A stretch of 24,218 nt of DNA from Lewinellaceae bacterium (GTDB taxonomy: Bacteria > Bacteroidota > Bacteroidia > Chitinophagales > Saprospiraceae): the NCBI GenBank assembly GCA_016713985.1, contig JADJOD010000043.1, positions 1-24,218 of the forward strand, written 5' to 3'. The position numbers and the translations under genes were made by a program. This document shows, in pieces, positions 16,158 to 24,105 of the stretch; within the stretch, counting starts at the first letter, position 1; each line of letters begins with the position of its first letter. The notes under the pieces were generated by a model, which was given only the letters and a program-made list of their open reading frames with translations, was not told the origin of the DNA and made no database searches.

Positions 16158-17092
16158 TTGTTCGAATGTTCGAGACGTTTTAAACGCCATTCGTCGGTAA
16201 AAATCGTCAGTGCATAATAGATTGATTTAAAGGCTTTTAACCAATTTGCTTTTTGCCAACTGAATATTTTTTGCCACTCTTTGCGCCCCTGGCCGAGCCG
16301 GAACCGCTTGTGTACCAGGCGATGCAAGCGGCGGTAATAAGCCGGAGAATACGTACCGGGGTACATCATCGCCAGGTCATCGGAGACTTCCCAGTTTTGT
16401 TTTTCGCCGAGCAGGTTTTTTACTTTTTCATAAAATCCGGTGCCCGGCAAGGGATAGGACACCGAAATGCCGATGTCGTGTGGTTGCAGTTCTTCCACCA
16501 TTTTTAACGTAGCTTCGATGTCGGCTTTTGTTTCGCCGAGGTAGCCGAATTGCAGAAAAAAACAAACGTCCACCCCTTTTTGCTTCAGCAGGGCGGTTGC
16601 TTCCCGGATTTGTTCGACGGTGGTACCCTTGTCCATGGCATCGAGGATCTTTTGCGACCCGCTTTCCGCGCCTACCCACACTTCGCGGAGCCCGGAAGCC
16701 ACCAAAGCGTCGATGGTATCTTCTTTCAGCAGCAGGTCGACCCGGCTTTGGATTTTATATTCAAATTGCAGGTTTTTCTCCTGAACGGCTGCCAGAAAAC
16801 CTTTTACCCAGCCGGGTTTCAGGCCAAAAATATCGTCGGCCATCCAGAAATGGCGGACGCCGTACCGCGCGATCAGCATTTCAATTTCAGCGGCCACCCG
16901 TTCGGGGCTGCGAGAATGGTAGCGGTTGCCGTAGATGGGTTTGGCGCACCAGTTGCACTTGTACGGGCAACCGCGGGTGGTGGCCAGGTTGAGCGAAAAA
17001 AAGCCGTGGCGCCCGATCCAGATGTTTTTGTAAGCATCCATATCCACAAGGTCCCAGGCCGGGTCGGGCAGACTGTCGAGGTCGTGCAACAC
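16154..17092 (-). CDS. B12-binding radical SAM protein 2, C-terminal radical SAM part
   Basis: The natural sequence begins V-L-H-D-L-D-S-L-P-D-P-A-W-D-L-V-D-M, the conserved linker just before the radical SAM core. The core has the C-x3-C-x2-C motif in TTRGCPYKCNWCAKPIYG, W-M-A-D-D-I-F, W-V-G-A-E-S-G-S-Q and GYLGETKADI. It is a paralog of the protein encoded at 13401-15257. There is no real start near 17092: upstream the frame runs into a poly-C (coding strand) tract and array B2. The cobalamin-binding half is at 17351-17878. The stop TGA overlaps the next gene's ATG. Substrate unknown. Confidence 0.85.
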   Translation of the reverse strand: MLHDLDSLPDPAWDLVDMDAYKNIWIGRHGFFSLNLATTRGCPYKCNWCAKPIYGNRYHSRSPERVAAEIEMLIARYGVRHFWMADDIFGLKPGWVKGFLAAVQEKNLQFEYKIQSRVDLLLKEDTIDALVASGLREVWVGAESGSQKILDAMDKGTTVEQIREATALLKQKGVDVCFFLQFGYLGETKADIEATLKMVEELQPHDIGISVSYPLPGTGFYEKVKNLLGEKQNWEVSDDLAMMYPGTYSPAYYRRLHRLVHKRFRLGQGRKEWQKIFSWQKANWLKAFKSIYYALTIFTDEWRLKRLEHSNK

Positions 17093-17098
17093 CGGCCA

Positions 17099-17294
17099 GG
17101 GGGGGTGGGGGGGGGGGGGGGGGGGGGCGGGGACGGGGCGGTCGACGGGGGATGGTGGACGGTGGACGGTGGATGGTGGACGGTCGACGGTGGATGGTGG
17201 ACGGTGGACGGTGGGTGGTCGACGGTGGATGGTGGATGGTCGACGGTGGATGGTGGATGGTCGACGGTAGATGGTGGACGGTGGACGGTGGGCG
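17099..17294 (-). repeat. Array B2 with a 21-G homopolymer, inside radical SAM gene 2
   Basis: The plus strand shows seven Gs (17099-17105), one T, then 21 consecutive Gs (17107-17127). About twenty 7-nt units follow to 17294: GGTGGAC, GGTGGAT, GGTCGAC and GGTAGAT. The unit is the same family as array A but in the opposite orientation relative to the gene, so the gene strand reads P-P-S-T-V-H-R or P-P-S-T-V-D-H. It separates the linker residues S-I-P-G-I-I-Y-K-S-S-D-H-D-S-G from the D-L-D-S-L-P linker. Confidence 0.93.
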
Positions 17295-17350
17295 GGAAAC
17301 CCGAGTCATGATCCGAGCTTTTATAGATAATTCCGGGTATCGACAAAAAA

Positions 17351-17878
17351 TCAGCCGCCACTCCGCCGTCCCCCCCCGTCCCCGTCCACCTCGTCCCCGT
17401 CCCACGTCCCCGTCCACCGTCTACCGTCCACCGTCACCTCCCCGTCCACCGTCATAAGCAGTTCGCGCAGGCTGATTTCGCCTTCTCCAAGTATCACAAA
17501 ATCAGCGCCTTGTTCCAAATATTGTTCGTAGTGATCGGTGGCGTCGCTGCTGTTTACGATGACGGTGCAGCCGTGTTCTTTGCCGTAGCGGGCCAGTTCA
17601 AACGCGGCCTCCCGCATACGCGTGAGGCACATTTTGGTGAGGTAGTTGAAGCCGTCGTCGTAAATAACTAAGTAGTCGGGGCGGGTTTCTTTCAGGACCG
17701 GCAGTATTTCGGCGGCTGATTTTTTCAGGTTGGTATCAAACAAACGCACCTCAAAACCGCATTCCCGCATCAGCGCCGCTGCATAAAGGGTGCCGTACGG
17801 CGGGTAAGGCTGCCGGTTGTTCCACTGCTTGGCGTCGAACCGGTAAAAATAGGAGTGGGTGAACAGGATACCTGCCAT
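17351..17878 (-). CDS. B12-binding radical SAM protein 2, N-terminal cobalamin-binding domain
   Basis: The gene starts MAGILFTHSYFYRFDAKQW, followed by QPYPPYGTLYAAALMREC, the same opening as the paralog at 15257. The domain continues through VIVNSSDATDHYEQYLEQ to GADFVILGEGEISLRELL, the conserved end of this cobalamin-binding domain. After the Met at 17453-17455 it runs into array B1 and a stop at 17351. The true linker (S-I-P-G-I-I-Y-K-S-S-D-H-D-S-G, about 17295-17345) is in another frame. The ATG at 17878 lies one base after the sucA stop (TGACATG), so it is almost certainly co-transcribed and translationally coupled with sucA. The domain lacks DxHxxG, like its paralog. Confidence 0.82.
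   Translation of the reverse strand: MAGILFTHSYFYRFDAKQWNNRQPYPPYGTLYAAALMRECGFEVRLFDTNLKKSAAEILPVLKETRPDYLVIYDDGFNYLTKMCLTRMREAAFELARYGKEHGCTVIVNSSDATDHYEQYLEQGADFVILGEGEISLRELLMTVDGEVTVDGRRWTGTWDGDEVDGDGGGRRSGG
17365..17452 (-). repeat. Array B1: degenerate 7-nt array inside radical SAM gene 2
   Basis: This is a run of CCACCGT, CTACCGT and CCCCGTC-type units on the plus strand with many indels, in the same orientation as array A. It begins directly after an ATG codon: both arrays share the junction ATGACGGTGGACGG on the gene strand. It lies at the same place in the protein as array A and is inverted relative to array B2. Confidence 0.85.
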
Positions 17879-17879
17879 G

Positions 17880-20623
17880 TCATTTGGCGAAAGCCTGTTC
17901 GACGAGTTCCATCTGCTCTTTTTCGTGTTTTTTCAGGAATCCCGTTGCCGGGCTCGCGGCGGTATGTCGGCTCACACATCTCCAGTGATAGCCGGGATGG
18001 CTCAGCACCAGATGCCCCAGGCGCCCATGTTGCGCGGTTCTTCCTGTACCCATACGAGTTCTGCCTTGCCGTATTTTTTCAACAAGGCGTCGAACTGTGT
18101 TTTGGGGAAGGGGTAAATTTGTTCGAGCCGGACGATAGCCACGTCCTCCCGTTTGTTTTCCTGCCGGAATTTGTCCAGGTCGTAGAAAATTTTCCCGGAA
18201 CAAACGAGTATTCGTTTCACTTTGGCGGGTTTTGCCTGCACGTCGCCGAGGATTTCCCGGAAGCAGTTTCCGGATTCCAACTCATTGATATTCCCCAGGT
18301 TAAAGGGCGGGCGCAGCGCTGATTTGGGGGTCATCAGGATGAGTGGTTTGCGGAAGGGGCGCAGCAATTGGCGGCGCAGCAGGTGAAACAGGTTGGACGC
18401 CGAGGTTACGTTGGCCACGGTGACGTTGTTTTCGGCGCAGCCCTGCAGGTAACGTTCGAGGCGCGCGGACGAGTGTTCGGGGCCTTGCCCTTCATAGCCG
18501 TGCGGCAGCAGCATCACCATACCGTTCATACGTTGCCACTTGGATTCGCCCGCGAAAATAAACTGGTCGATGATTGTGCTGGCGCCGTTGGCGAAGTCGC
18601 CGAACTGCGCTTCCCACAGCACCAGGGCGTCGGGATTGACGAGCGCGTAACCGTATTCAAAACCAAGCACCGCGTATTCGGAAAGCAGCGAATTGTATAT
18701 CTGGAAACGCCCCTGATTGTCGGCCAGGCCTTCGAGCCGGTTGATACCTTTATAGGAATTGGCGTCGATCGGGCAGGCGTGGCGGTGGCTGAAGGTGCCG
18801 CGTTTGACGTCCTGGCCGCTCATCCGGATGTCTTTTCCTTCGAGCAGCAGGGAGCCGTAAGCCATCAATTCGCCCAGCGCCCAGTCGATTTTGCCTGATT
18901 CCACTAATTTTCGCTGATTTTCAAGCAGTTTGGCGATTTGTGGCAGGGGAGTAAAACCTTCCGGGAGGGTAAGCAGGTGATTCAGGAGGCGATCGATCAC
19001 GGCGCGGGGCACGCCGGTGTCGGGGCTTTCCTGAAAATCGTCGTCGTTGGTCGTTTTTTTGAGCGCTTTCCAGGCCAGTTCGGGCTCCTGGTAGGTATAG
19101 GGCAACGGTTTTTGACGGGCGTTGTCGAGGCGGGCCTGCAAGTCGGCGCGGAACCGCTGTTCCATGTCTTTGGCCAGCTGTTCGTCCACATCGCCGCGTG
19201 CGACCAGTTTTTGGTTGTAAACGGTGCGCGGGTCGGGGTGTTTTTCGATGATTTTCCACATGGCCGGCTGGGTAAAACGGGGTTCGTCGCTTTCATTGTG
19301 GCCGTTGCGCCGGTAGCAGACCATATCGATAAATACGTCGGTGTTGAAGCGCTGGCGGTATTCGATGGCCAGTTCTGCGACAAATACCACGGCTTCGGGG
19401 TCGTCGCCGTTGACGTGAAACACGGGCGCCTGAACCACATCGGCGACGCTGGTGCAATACGTGCTGGAGCGCGCGTCTTCCCAGTCGGTGGTAAAGCCGA
19501 TCTGGTTGTTGATCACCAAGTGCACGGTGCCGCCGGTATTGTAACCCTGCAGGCTCATCATCTGGGTTACTTCGTAAACGATGCCCTGGCCGGCCAGTGC
19601 CGCGTCGCCGTGGATCAGCACCGGCAGCAGGCGGTCGAAGTTGTCGCGGTAGAGGATGTCTAATTTGGCGCGTGAAAAACCCTCCACCACCGGGTTGACT
19701 GCTTCGAGGTGGCTGGGGTTGGGCAGCAGTTTTACGTAGAATTTTTTGCCGTTGAGCGCCGTCACCTGCGAGGAATAGCCCTGGTGATATTTCACGTCGC
19801 CGGAGCCGAAACTCTGATCGGGGATAGTTTTATCTTCAAAAGCGCTGAAAATCTGTTCGTAGGTTTTGCCGACGATGTTGCACAACACGTTCAAACGGCC
19901 GCGGTGCGCCATACCGATCACCACTTCTTCCACCGGCACATCACCTTCGGAGGCTTTGTTCATCATGGCGTCGAGTGCGGCGATGGCCGATTCGCCGCCT
20001 TCTAAGCCGAAACGTTTCTGGCCGACAAACTTGGTGGCCAGGAATTGTTCAAAACCCACGGCGCCGTTCAGTTTTTCAAGAATACGTTTCTTTTTTTCCA
20101 CCGAAAACCCGTAGTCGGCAGACAGGTCGCGATTTTCAATTTTTTGGCGCAGCCACTCCCGTTTTTCCTTGTCGAACACGTCCGTACATTCGATACCGAT
20201 ATTGCCGCAATAAATCTGGCGCAGCCGCCCGATGATGTCGCGCAGCGTCGCGTTGGGCATGTTCAGTTCAAAACCCGCTGCAAAATGGCTGTCGAGGTCC
20301 GCTTCCGACAGGTCGTAATCCGACAGGTCGAGGTGGGGTTTGCGGTCTTTGCGCGGTTTGATGGGGTTGGTGGTGGAAAGGGTATGGCCCCGGTCTCGAT
20401 AGCCGTGGATCAGCCCGACGACGGCAAATTCTTTTTGCAGGCGGCCGGCGTCCACCGGCGCGCCGTTTTGTGCGTGTCCGTTCGAAGAACTCAGGGCAAA
20501 ATCAAAACCCTGAAAAAAGGCCCCCCAGCCACTTTCCACCGACTCCGGATCGTGTAACCAGGACTGATACAGGGAGTCGATATATTGAGGATGGGCGTTG
20601 AATACGGGCGAATGGTCTTTCAT
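17880..20623 (-). CDS. sucA: 2-oxoglutarate dehydrogenase E1 component (frameshifted near C-terminus)
   Basis: SucA is the thiamine-diphosphate-dependent E1 subunit of the TCA-cycle 2-oxoglutarate dehydrogenase complex. Seen here are the N-terminal Y-I-D-S-L-Y-Q-S-W E2-binding segment, MAHRGRLNVL, IHGDAALAGQGIVYE, VHLVINNQIGFTT, RRNGHNESDEPRFTQP and EAQFGDFANGA, all conserved in the family. The ATG at 20623 (MKDHSPVFNAHPQYID) is preferred over the open frame up to 20692. The frame stops at 18002 after N-M-G-A-W-G-I-W-C, but adding one G at the CCCC run 18015-18018 restores GHLVLSHPGYHW, SRHTAASPATGF and EQMELVEQAF, the normal C-terminus, ending at 17880. The length is then about 915 residues. 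The E2 gene is not adjacent; radical SAM gene 2 follows after one base. Confidence 0.95.
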
Positions 20624-20674
20624 TGCAAATACTTTGTGCTTTTTTGTCTCTCTGTATAACCGGGAAAAATCCCG

Positions 20675-20682
20675 CAAAAGTA
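20675..20682 (-). promoter_or_regulatory. Bacteroidota -7 promoter element for sucA
   Basis: TACTTTTG on the minus strand matches TAnnTTTG exactly, 51 bases upstream of the sucA ATG. A small CGGGA / TCCCG hairpin (20661-20674) follows in the 5' leader. Confidence 0.5.
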
Positions 20683-20812
20683 GCAAGTTCAAAAGGGTTT
20701 TCCGTTAAAATACTTCGGGCAATGATAACATCGGGCCTGCCGGGTATGTTGCGTTCTAAAAGCAGGGGGATAAATTTTTTAATGTTCATTCTCTTTTTTC
20801 TTGTGGAAAGTC

Positions 20813-20820
20813 TACCTTTG
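20813..20820 (+). promoter_or_regulatory. Bacteroidota -7 promoter element for rpsT
   Basis: TACCTTTG matches TAnnTTTG exactly, 59 bases upstream of the rpsT ATG, leaving a leader long enough for regulation. The upstream region is T-rich, with no clear -33 motif. Confidence 0.6.
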
Positions 20821-20879
20821 CCCGCCCAAATCGAAAAACTACCTGTTTTTAACTGTTCAGCACATTATCTGCTCAAAAT

Positions 20880-21134
20880 ATGGCACACCACCGTTCTGCA
20901 CTCAAGCGTATTCGTCAGATTGATAAGCGCCGTCTGCAAAACCGTTACTACAAAAAAACCGCGCGTACTGCGGTTAAGAACCTGCGCGACCTGAAAGACA
21001 AGGCAGAAGCCGTCAGCTTTTTGCCGAAAGTCATCAGTATGATCGACAAACTTGCCAAACGCGGCAACATCCACCGCAACAAGGCTGCCAACCTGAAAAG
21101 TGGCCTTACGCGCCATGTGAACGCATTGGCATAA
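20880..21134 (+). CDS. rpsT: 30S ribosomal protein S20
   Basis: This 84-residue basic protein, MAHHRSALKRIRQIDKRR at the start, with NRYYKKTARTAVKNL and the C-terminal GNIHRNKAANLKSGL, matches the S20 family over its full usual length. S20 binds 16S rRNA and assembles early into the small subunit. The gene is monocistronic, divergent from sucA, with a promoter element at 20813 and a strong terminator at 21214. Nothing is unusual. Confidence 0.97.
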   Translation: MAHHRSALKRIRQIDKRRLQNRYYKKTARTAVKNLRDLKDKAEAVSFLPKVISMIDKLAKRGNIHRNKAANLKSGLTRHVNALA

Positions 21135-21213
21135 ACAGCCGCAGCAGGCCACAACCGCAATATTGCCATGGACTGATGGCTTTCCCGTTGCGTTTGACGA
21201 CCGGAAATTTCCG

Positions 21214-21250
21214 AAAAGTGTATCCCGTGACCACGTGATACACTTTTTGT
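21214..21250 (+). terminator. Rho-independent terminator of rpsT
   Basis: AAAAGTGTATC (21214-21224) pairs with GATACACTTTT (21237-21247) as a perfect 11-bp stem with a 12-nt loop; the strand continues T-rich (TGTGTTC). It lies 79 bases after the rpsT stop. Confidence 0.75.
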
Positions 21251-21271
21251 GTTCTATTATTGAAAGATTAC

Positions 21272-21319
21272 CCCACTGCTACTGCCTACTGCTACTGCCC
21301 ACTGCCACTGCCCACTGCC
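21272..21319 (+). repeat. 6-7-nt tandem repeat (CYACTGC type) abutting a start codon
   Basis: There are about seven units of CCACTGC, CTACTGC and shortened forms, ending directly at the ATG at 21320. The array occupies the place where the ribosome-binding region of the PaaE-like gene should be. Confidence 0.8.
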
Positions 21320-22393
21320 ATGTCCACCAAATACTACCCGCTCCACATCCGCGACCTGCGCCGTGAAACGCCCGATACGGTATCTGTTGCGTTCGACGTA
21401 CCCCTTGAGTTGCGCGATACCTTCCGGTTTACCCAGGGGCAACACCTCAACGTGCGCGCTGTTGTCGACGGCCAGGAAGTACGGCGTTCGTATTCCATTT
21501 GCAGCGGAACCCACGAAGGCGACCTGCGGGTAGCGGTAAAAAAAGTGGAAGGCGGGCTGTTCAGCACCTACGCAGTGGAGCGGCTTCGCACCGGCGATAC
21601 CCTGGAGGTGATGCCGCCGCAAGGCCATTTTTATACCGATCTCAAACCTTCCAACCGCCATCTTTACGTCGCTTTTGCCGCAGGCAGCGGTATCACACCG
21701 GTGATCTCGATCCTGAAAACAAGCCTCGTACAAGAGCCGAACAGCCGTTTTTTGCTGTTTTATGGCAATCGCGGTTTCGATCATATCATTTTTAGGGAAC
21801 AGTTGGAAGAACTGAAAAACCGCTATCCCGACCGACTCGCCGTGCACCACGTCCTGAGTCGCGAATCGCTGGGCAGCGAACTTTTTCAGGGGCGTTTGGA
21901 CGGCGAAAAATGCAGAGCCTACGGCCGCCTGCTTTTCCAGCCCGCCGAAGTGGATGCTTTTTTTCTCTGCGGTCCCGAAGAAATGATTTTTGACGTCAAA
22001 GAAACGCTGGAAAACATCGGCGCCGACTCCGACAAGGTTCATTTTGAATTGTTTTCCACGGTGGGTATGCCTAAAACATCGAACCCGGCCGCCACTACCC
22101 GAAAAGATACTTTTGATGCTTCCGTTACCGTCATCCAGGACGGTACCCGCTTCGATTTTCAACTGACTTCCGACGGCAGCACCCTGCTCGACGCAGCCAT
22201 GCGCGCCGGCGCCGACCTGCCTTTTTCCTGTAAAGGCGGCGTGTGCAGCACCTGTAAAGCCAAAATTCTGGAAGGTGAAGCGGATATGGAAGTTTGCTAC
22301 GGCCTCGAACCCGATGAAGTGGCCGCCGGTTATGTACTGACCTGCCAGTCGCACCCGAAAACGAAAAGGTTGGTGGTGAGTTTTGACGCGTAA
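21320..22393 (+). CDS. PaaE-type FAD / 2Fe-2S oxidoreductase (ferredoxin-NADP reductase family)
   Basis: This 357-residue protein has three domains in order. The FAD-binding barrel has R-R-S-Y-S-I-C-S near residue 55. The NAD(P)H-binding domain has AAGSGITPVIS and FFLCGPEEMI. The C-terminal plant-type 2Fe-2S ferredoxin domain has C-x4-C-x2-C in SCKGGVCSTCKAK (Cys near 304, 309, 312) and a fourth Cys near 342 in LTCQSHP. This architecture is that of PaaE, the reductase of the phenylacetyl-CoA epoxidase, and of related monooxygenase reductases. No other paa gene is in the window, so the partner is unknown and Bacteroidota often keep a stand-alone copy. I choose the ATG at 21320 because upstream residues are repeat-encoded. 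Confidence 0.88.
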   Translation: MSTKYYPLHIRDLRRETPDTVSVAFDVPLELRDTFRFTQGQHLNVRAVVDGQEVRRSYSICSGTHEGDLRVAVKKVEGGLFSTYAVERLRTGDTLEVMPPQGHFYTDLKPSNRHLYVAFAAGSGITPVISILKTSLVQEPNSRFLLFYGNRGFDHIIFREQLEELKNRYPDRLAVHHVLSRESLGSELFQGRLDGEKCRAYGRLLFQPAEVDAFFLCGPEEMIFDVKETLENIGADSDKVHFELFSTVGMPKTSNPAATTRKDTFDASVTVIQDGTRFDFQLTSDGSTLLDAAMRAGADLPFSCKGGVCSTCKAKILEGEADMEVCYGLEPDEVAAGYVLTCQSHPKTKRLVVSFDA

Positions 22394-22475
22394 AGTGTCG
22401 AGATTACGGACAGGCGGATTTTTGGACGGGATTTATATGATCTGCATGTTGGAAGTGCTTTACCCTGCTTTTTTT

Positions 22476-22600
22476 GACAGGATTGACAGGATTGACAGGA
22501 TTGACAGGATTTACAGGATTTACAGGATTTACAGGATTTTGTCACATCGGCGAAGCCGATTTTAACCTGTAAATCCTGTAAATCCTGTCAAAAATAAACT
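22476..22600. repeat. Inverted 9-nt repeat block with central hairpin, after the PaaE-like gene
   Basis: Four GACAGGATT and three TACAGGATT units (22476-22538) face inverted AAATCCTGT units (from about 22567) across a small hairpin, ATCGGC-gaa-GCCGAT (22546-22560), followed by TTT. The whole can fold into one long imperfect stem and may terminate transcription of the upstream gene. Confidence 0.8.
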
Positions 22601-23414
22601 TTTGCGGAAAAAGGAACAATACCTGCCCGAATCTAAATCCTGTAAATCCTGTAAATCCTGTCAAATAAACCTTTCGGAAAAGCTAACCCGCCCGATCAAA
22701 TCCTGTCAAAAATAAACTTTTGCGGGAAAGGAACAATACCTGCCCGAATCTAAATCCTGTAAATCCTGTCAAAAATAAACTTTTGCGGAAAAAGGAACAA
22801 TAACCCGCCCGAATCTAAATCCTGCAAATCCTGTAAATCCTGTCAAAAATAAACTTTTGCGGAAAAAGGAACAATACCTGCCCGAATCTAAATCCTGTAA
22901 ATCCTGTAAATCCTGTCAAAAATAAACTTTTGCGGAAAAAGGAACAATAACCCGCCCGAATCTAAATCCTGCAAATCCTGTAAATCCTGTCAAAAATAAA
23001 CTTTTGCGGAAAAAGGAACAATACCTGCCCGAATCTAAATCCTGTAAATCCTGTAAATCCTGCAAAAATAAACTTTTGCGGAAAAAGGAACAATACCTAC
23101 CCGAATCTAAATCCTGTAAATCCTGTCAAAAATAAACTTTTGCGGAAAAAGGAACAATACCTACCCGAATCTAAATCCTGTAAATCCTGTCAAAAATAAA
23201 CTTTTGCGGAAAAAGGAACAATACCTGCCCGAATCTAAATCCTGTAAATCCTGTAAATCCTGTCAAAAATAAACTTTTTGCGGAAAAAGGAACAATACCT
23301 GCCCGAATCTAAATCCTGTAAATCCTGTAAATCCTGTCAAAAATAAACTTTTGCGGAAAAAGGAACAATAACCCGCCCGAATCTAAATCCTGTAAATCCT
23401 GTCAAAAAATAAAT
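22565..23414. repeat. Composite minisatellite: 12 units of about 63-74 bp plus a degenerate last unit
   Basis: Each unit has a conserved core of about 46 bp (AATAAACTTTTGCGG, AAAAAGGAACAATA, CCTGCCCGAATCT or ACCCGCCCGAATCT) followed by two or three copies of the 9-mer AAATCCTGT. Units recur near 22592, 22664 (most diverged), 22710, 22783, 22846, 22920, 22994, 23066, 23128, 23194, 23266 and 23340. With its flanks it fills the 22394-23469 gap between convergent genes. I see no gene in it. Confidence 0.93.
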
Positions 23415-23469
23415 CCCATAAATCCAGTCAACAAACAAGTTTGGCAAATTCCGTCCAATATAACGCTCC

Positions 23470-24069
23470 TTATCCGGGTTTTGCTCCCCGCAGCGCTTCC
23501 ACATACCTTTCCACAAACTCCTCCACCCGTTTTCTCCGGTACTGCATCACCCAGCGCGGGTGCGGCAAGGGCACGATTTTCCGGAAAAAACGGTGTGTTT
23601 CGTTGATTTTTTTAAAAAAGGTATAGTTCTGTCCTTCACCGAGGCACAAGGCCGTGTCCGGGTTCGCACCGAGGCCCATCTGGGTGCGGATATTCCATAC
23701 GATAAACGGCTCGGTGGCCCGCTGCAATTGCCGGTCGTCGTAATAATTGATGTTTTTGCCTTCTTTTACAAAACCCAGCGGCGACAGCGAGGTGATGTAA
23801 AAATGCCGGCAAAAATCTTCCGGACCGCCGTAAGCGCGGATAAACTGCCACACGAAAGCGGACGATAATTCGGGTTTTTTCTGAAAGTCATTGTCAATAC
23901 CGCATTCCGTTTGCAGCCGGATCGGATCGGTAAAAGGCACCCCCGTAACTCCTGCCCCGAAACGCCCCGGATTGATGCCAAAAATAAACGTACGGGATTG
24001 ATTGTCAGCGTAATATTTTTGATAAAAAGCAGTCATCGCGCGCATCGTTTCGGGCCGGTCGTACGGCAA
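23470..24069 (-). CDS. SMUG2-like uracil-DNA glycosylase family protein, 5' end disrupted
   Basis: This protein of about 199 residues has the glycosylase motifs of the SMUG2 / DUF4918 group: motif 1 is FIFGINPGRFGAGVTGVPFT and motif 2 is V-P-L-P-H-P-R-W-V-M-Q-Y. It would remove uracil or damaged pyrimidines from DNA. No ATG fits: the frame opens at TTG 24069, and family-like residues continue upstream as DIELPPGFEWLLPYDRPET until an in-frame TGA at 24115-24117, which lies inside an 8-nt tandem repeat. Perhaps 15-25 N-terminal residues of the usual protein are missing or replaced by the repeat. The catalytic core is intact, so it could be active from the TTG start, or it may be an early pseudogene. 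It is convergent with the PaaE-like gene across the minisatellite. Confidence 0.78.
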   Translation of the reverse strand: MPYDRPETMRAMTAFYQKYYADNQSRTFIFGINPGRFGAGVTGVPFTDPIRLQTECGIDNDFQKKPELSSAFVWQFIRAYGGPEDFCRHFYITSLSPLGFVKEGKNINYYDDRQLQRATEPFIVWNIRTQMGLGANPDTALCLGEGQNYTFFKKINETHRFFRKIVPLPHPRWVMQYRRKRVEEFVERYVEALRGAKPG

Positions 24070-24105
24070 TAACCATTCGAATCCGGGCGGTAATTCGATA
24101 TCCGC

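Noticed and set aside
16550..17417. Long open frames on both strands rich in W-W-T-V-D-G-G or H-P-P-S-T-V-D
   Set aside because: They are readings of arrays B1 and B2 and of the poly-G tract; only the radical SAM parts are real.
17880..18203. Separate small gene after sucA
   Set aside because: Its last 45 or so residues are the normal SucA C-terminus in the shifted frame; it is part of sucA.
22330..22545. Minus-strand open frame with repeated S-C-K and S-C-Q
   Set aside because: It is the 9-nt repeat read as protein and overlaps the end of the PaaE-like gene.
22565..23414. CRISPR array
   Set aside because: The segments between the repeated cores are copies of the same 9-mer, not unique spacers, and no cas genes are near.
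22565..23414. Replication origin or plasmid iterons
   Set aside because: The 9-mer does not match DnaA boxes (TTATCCACA type) and no replication gene is present.
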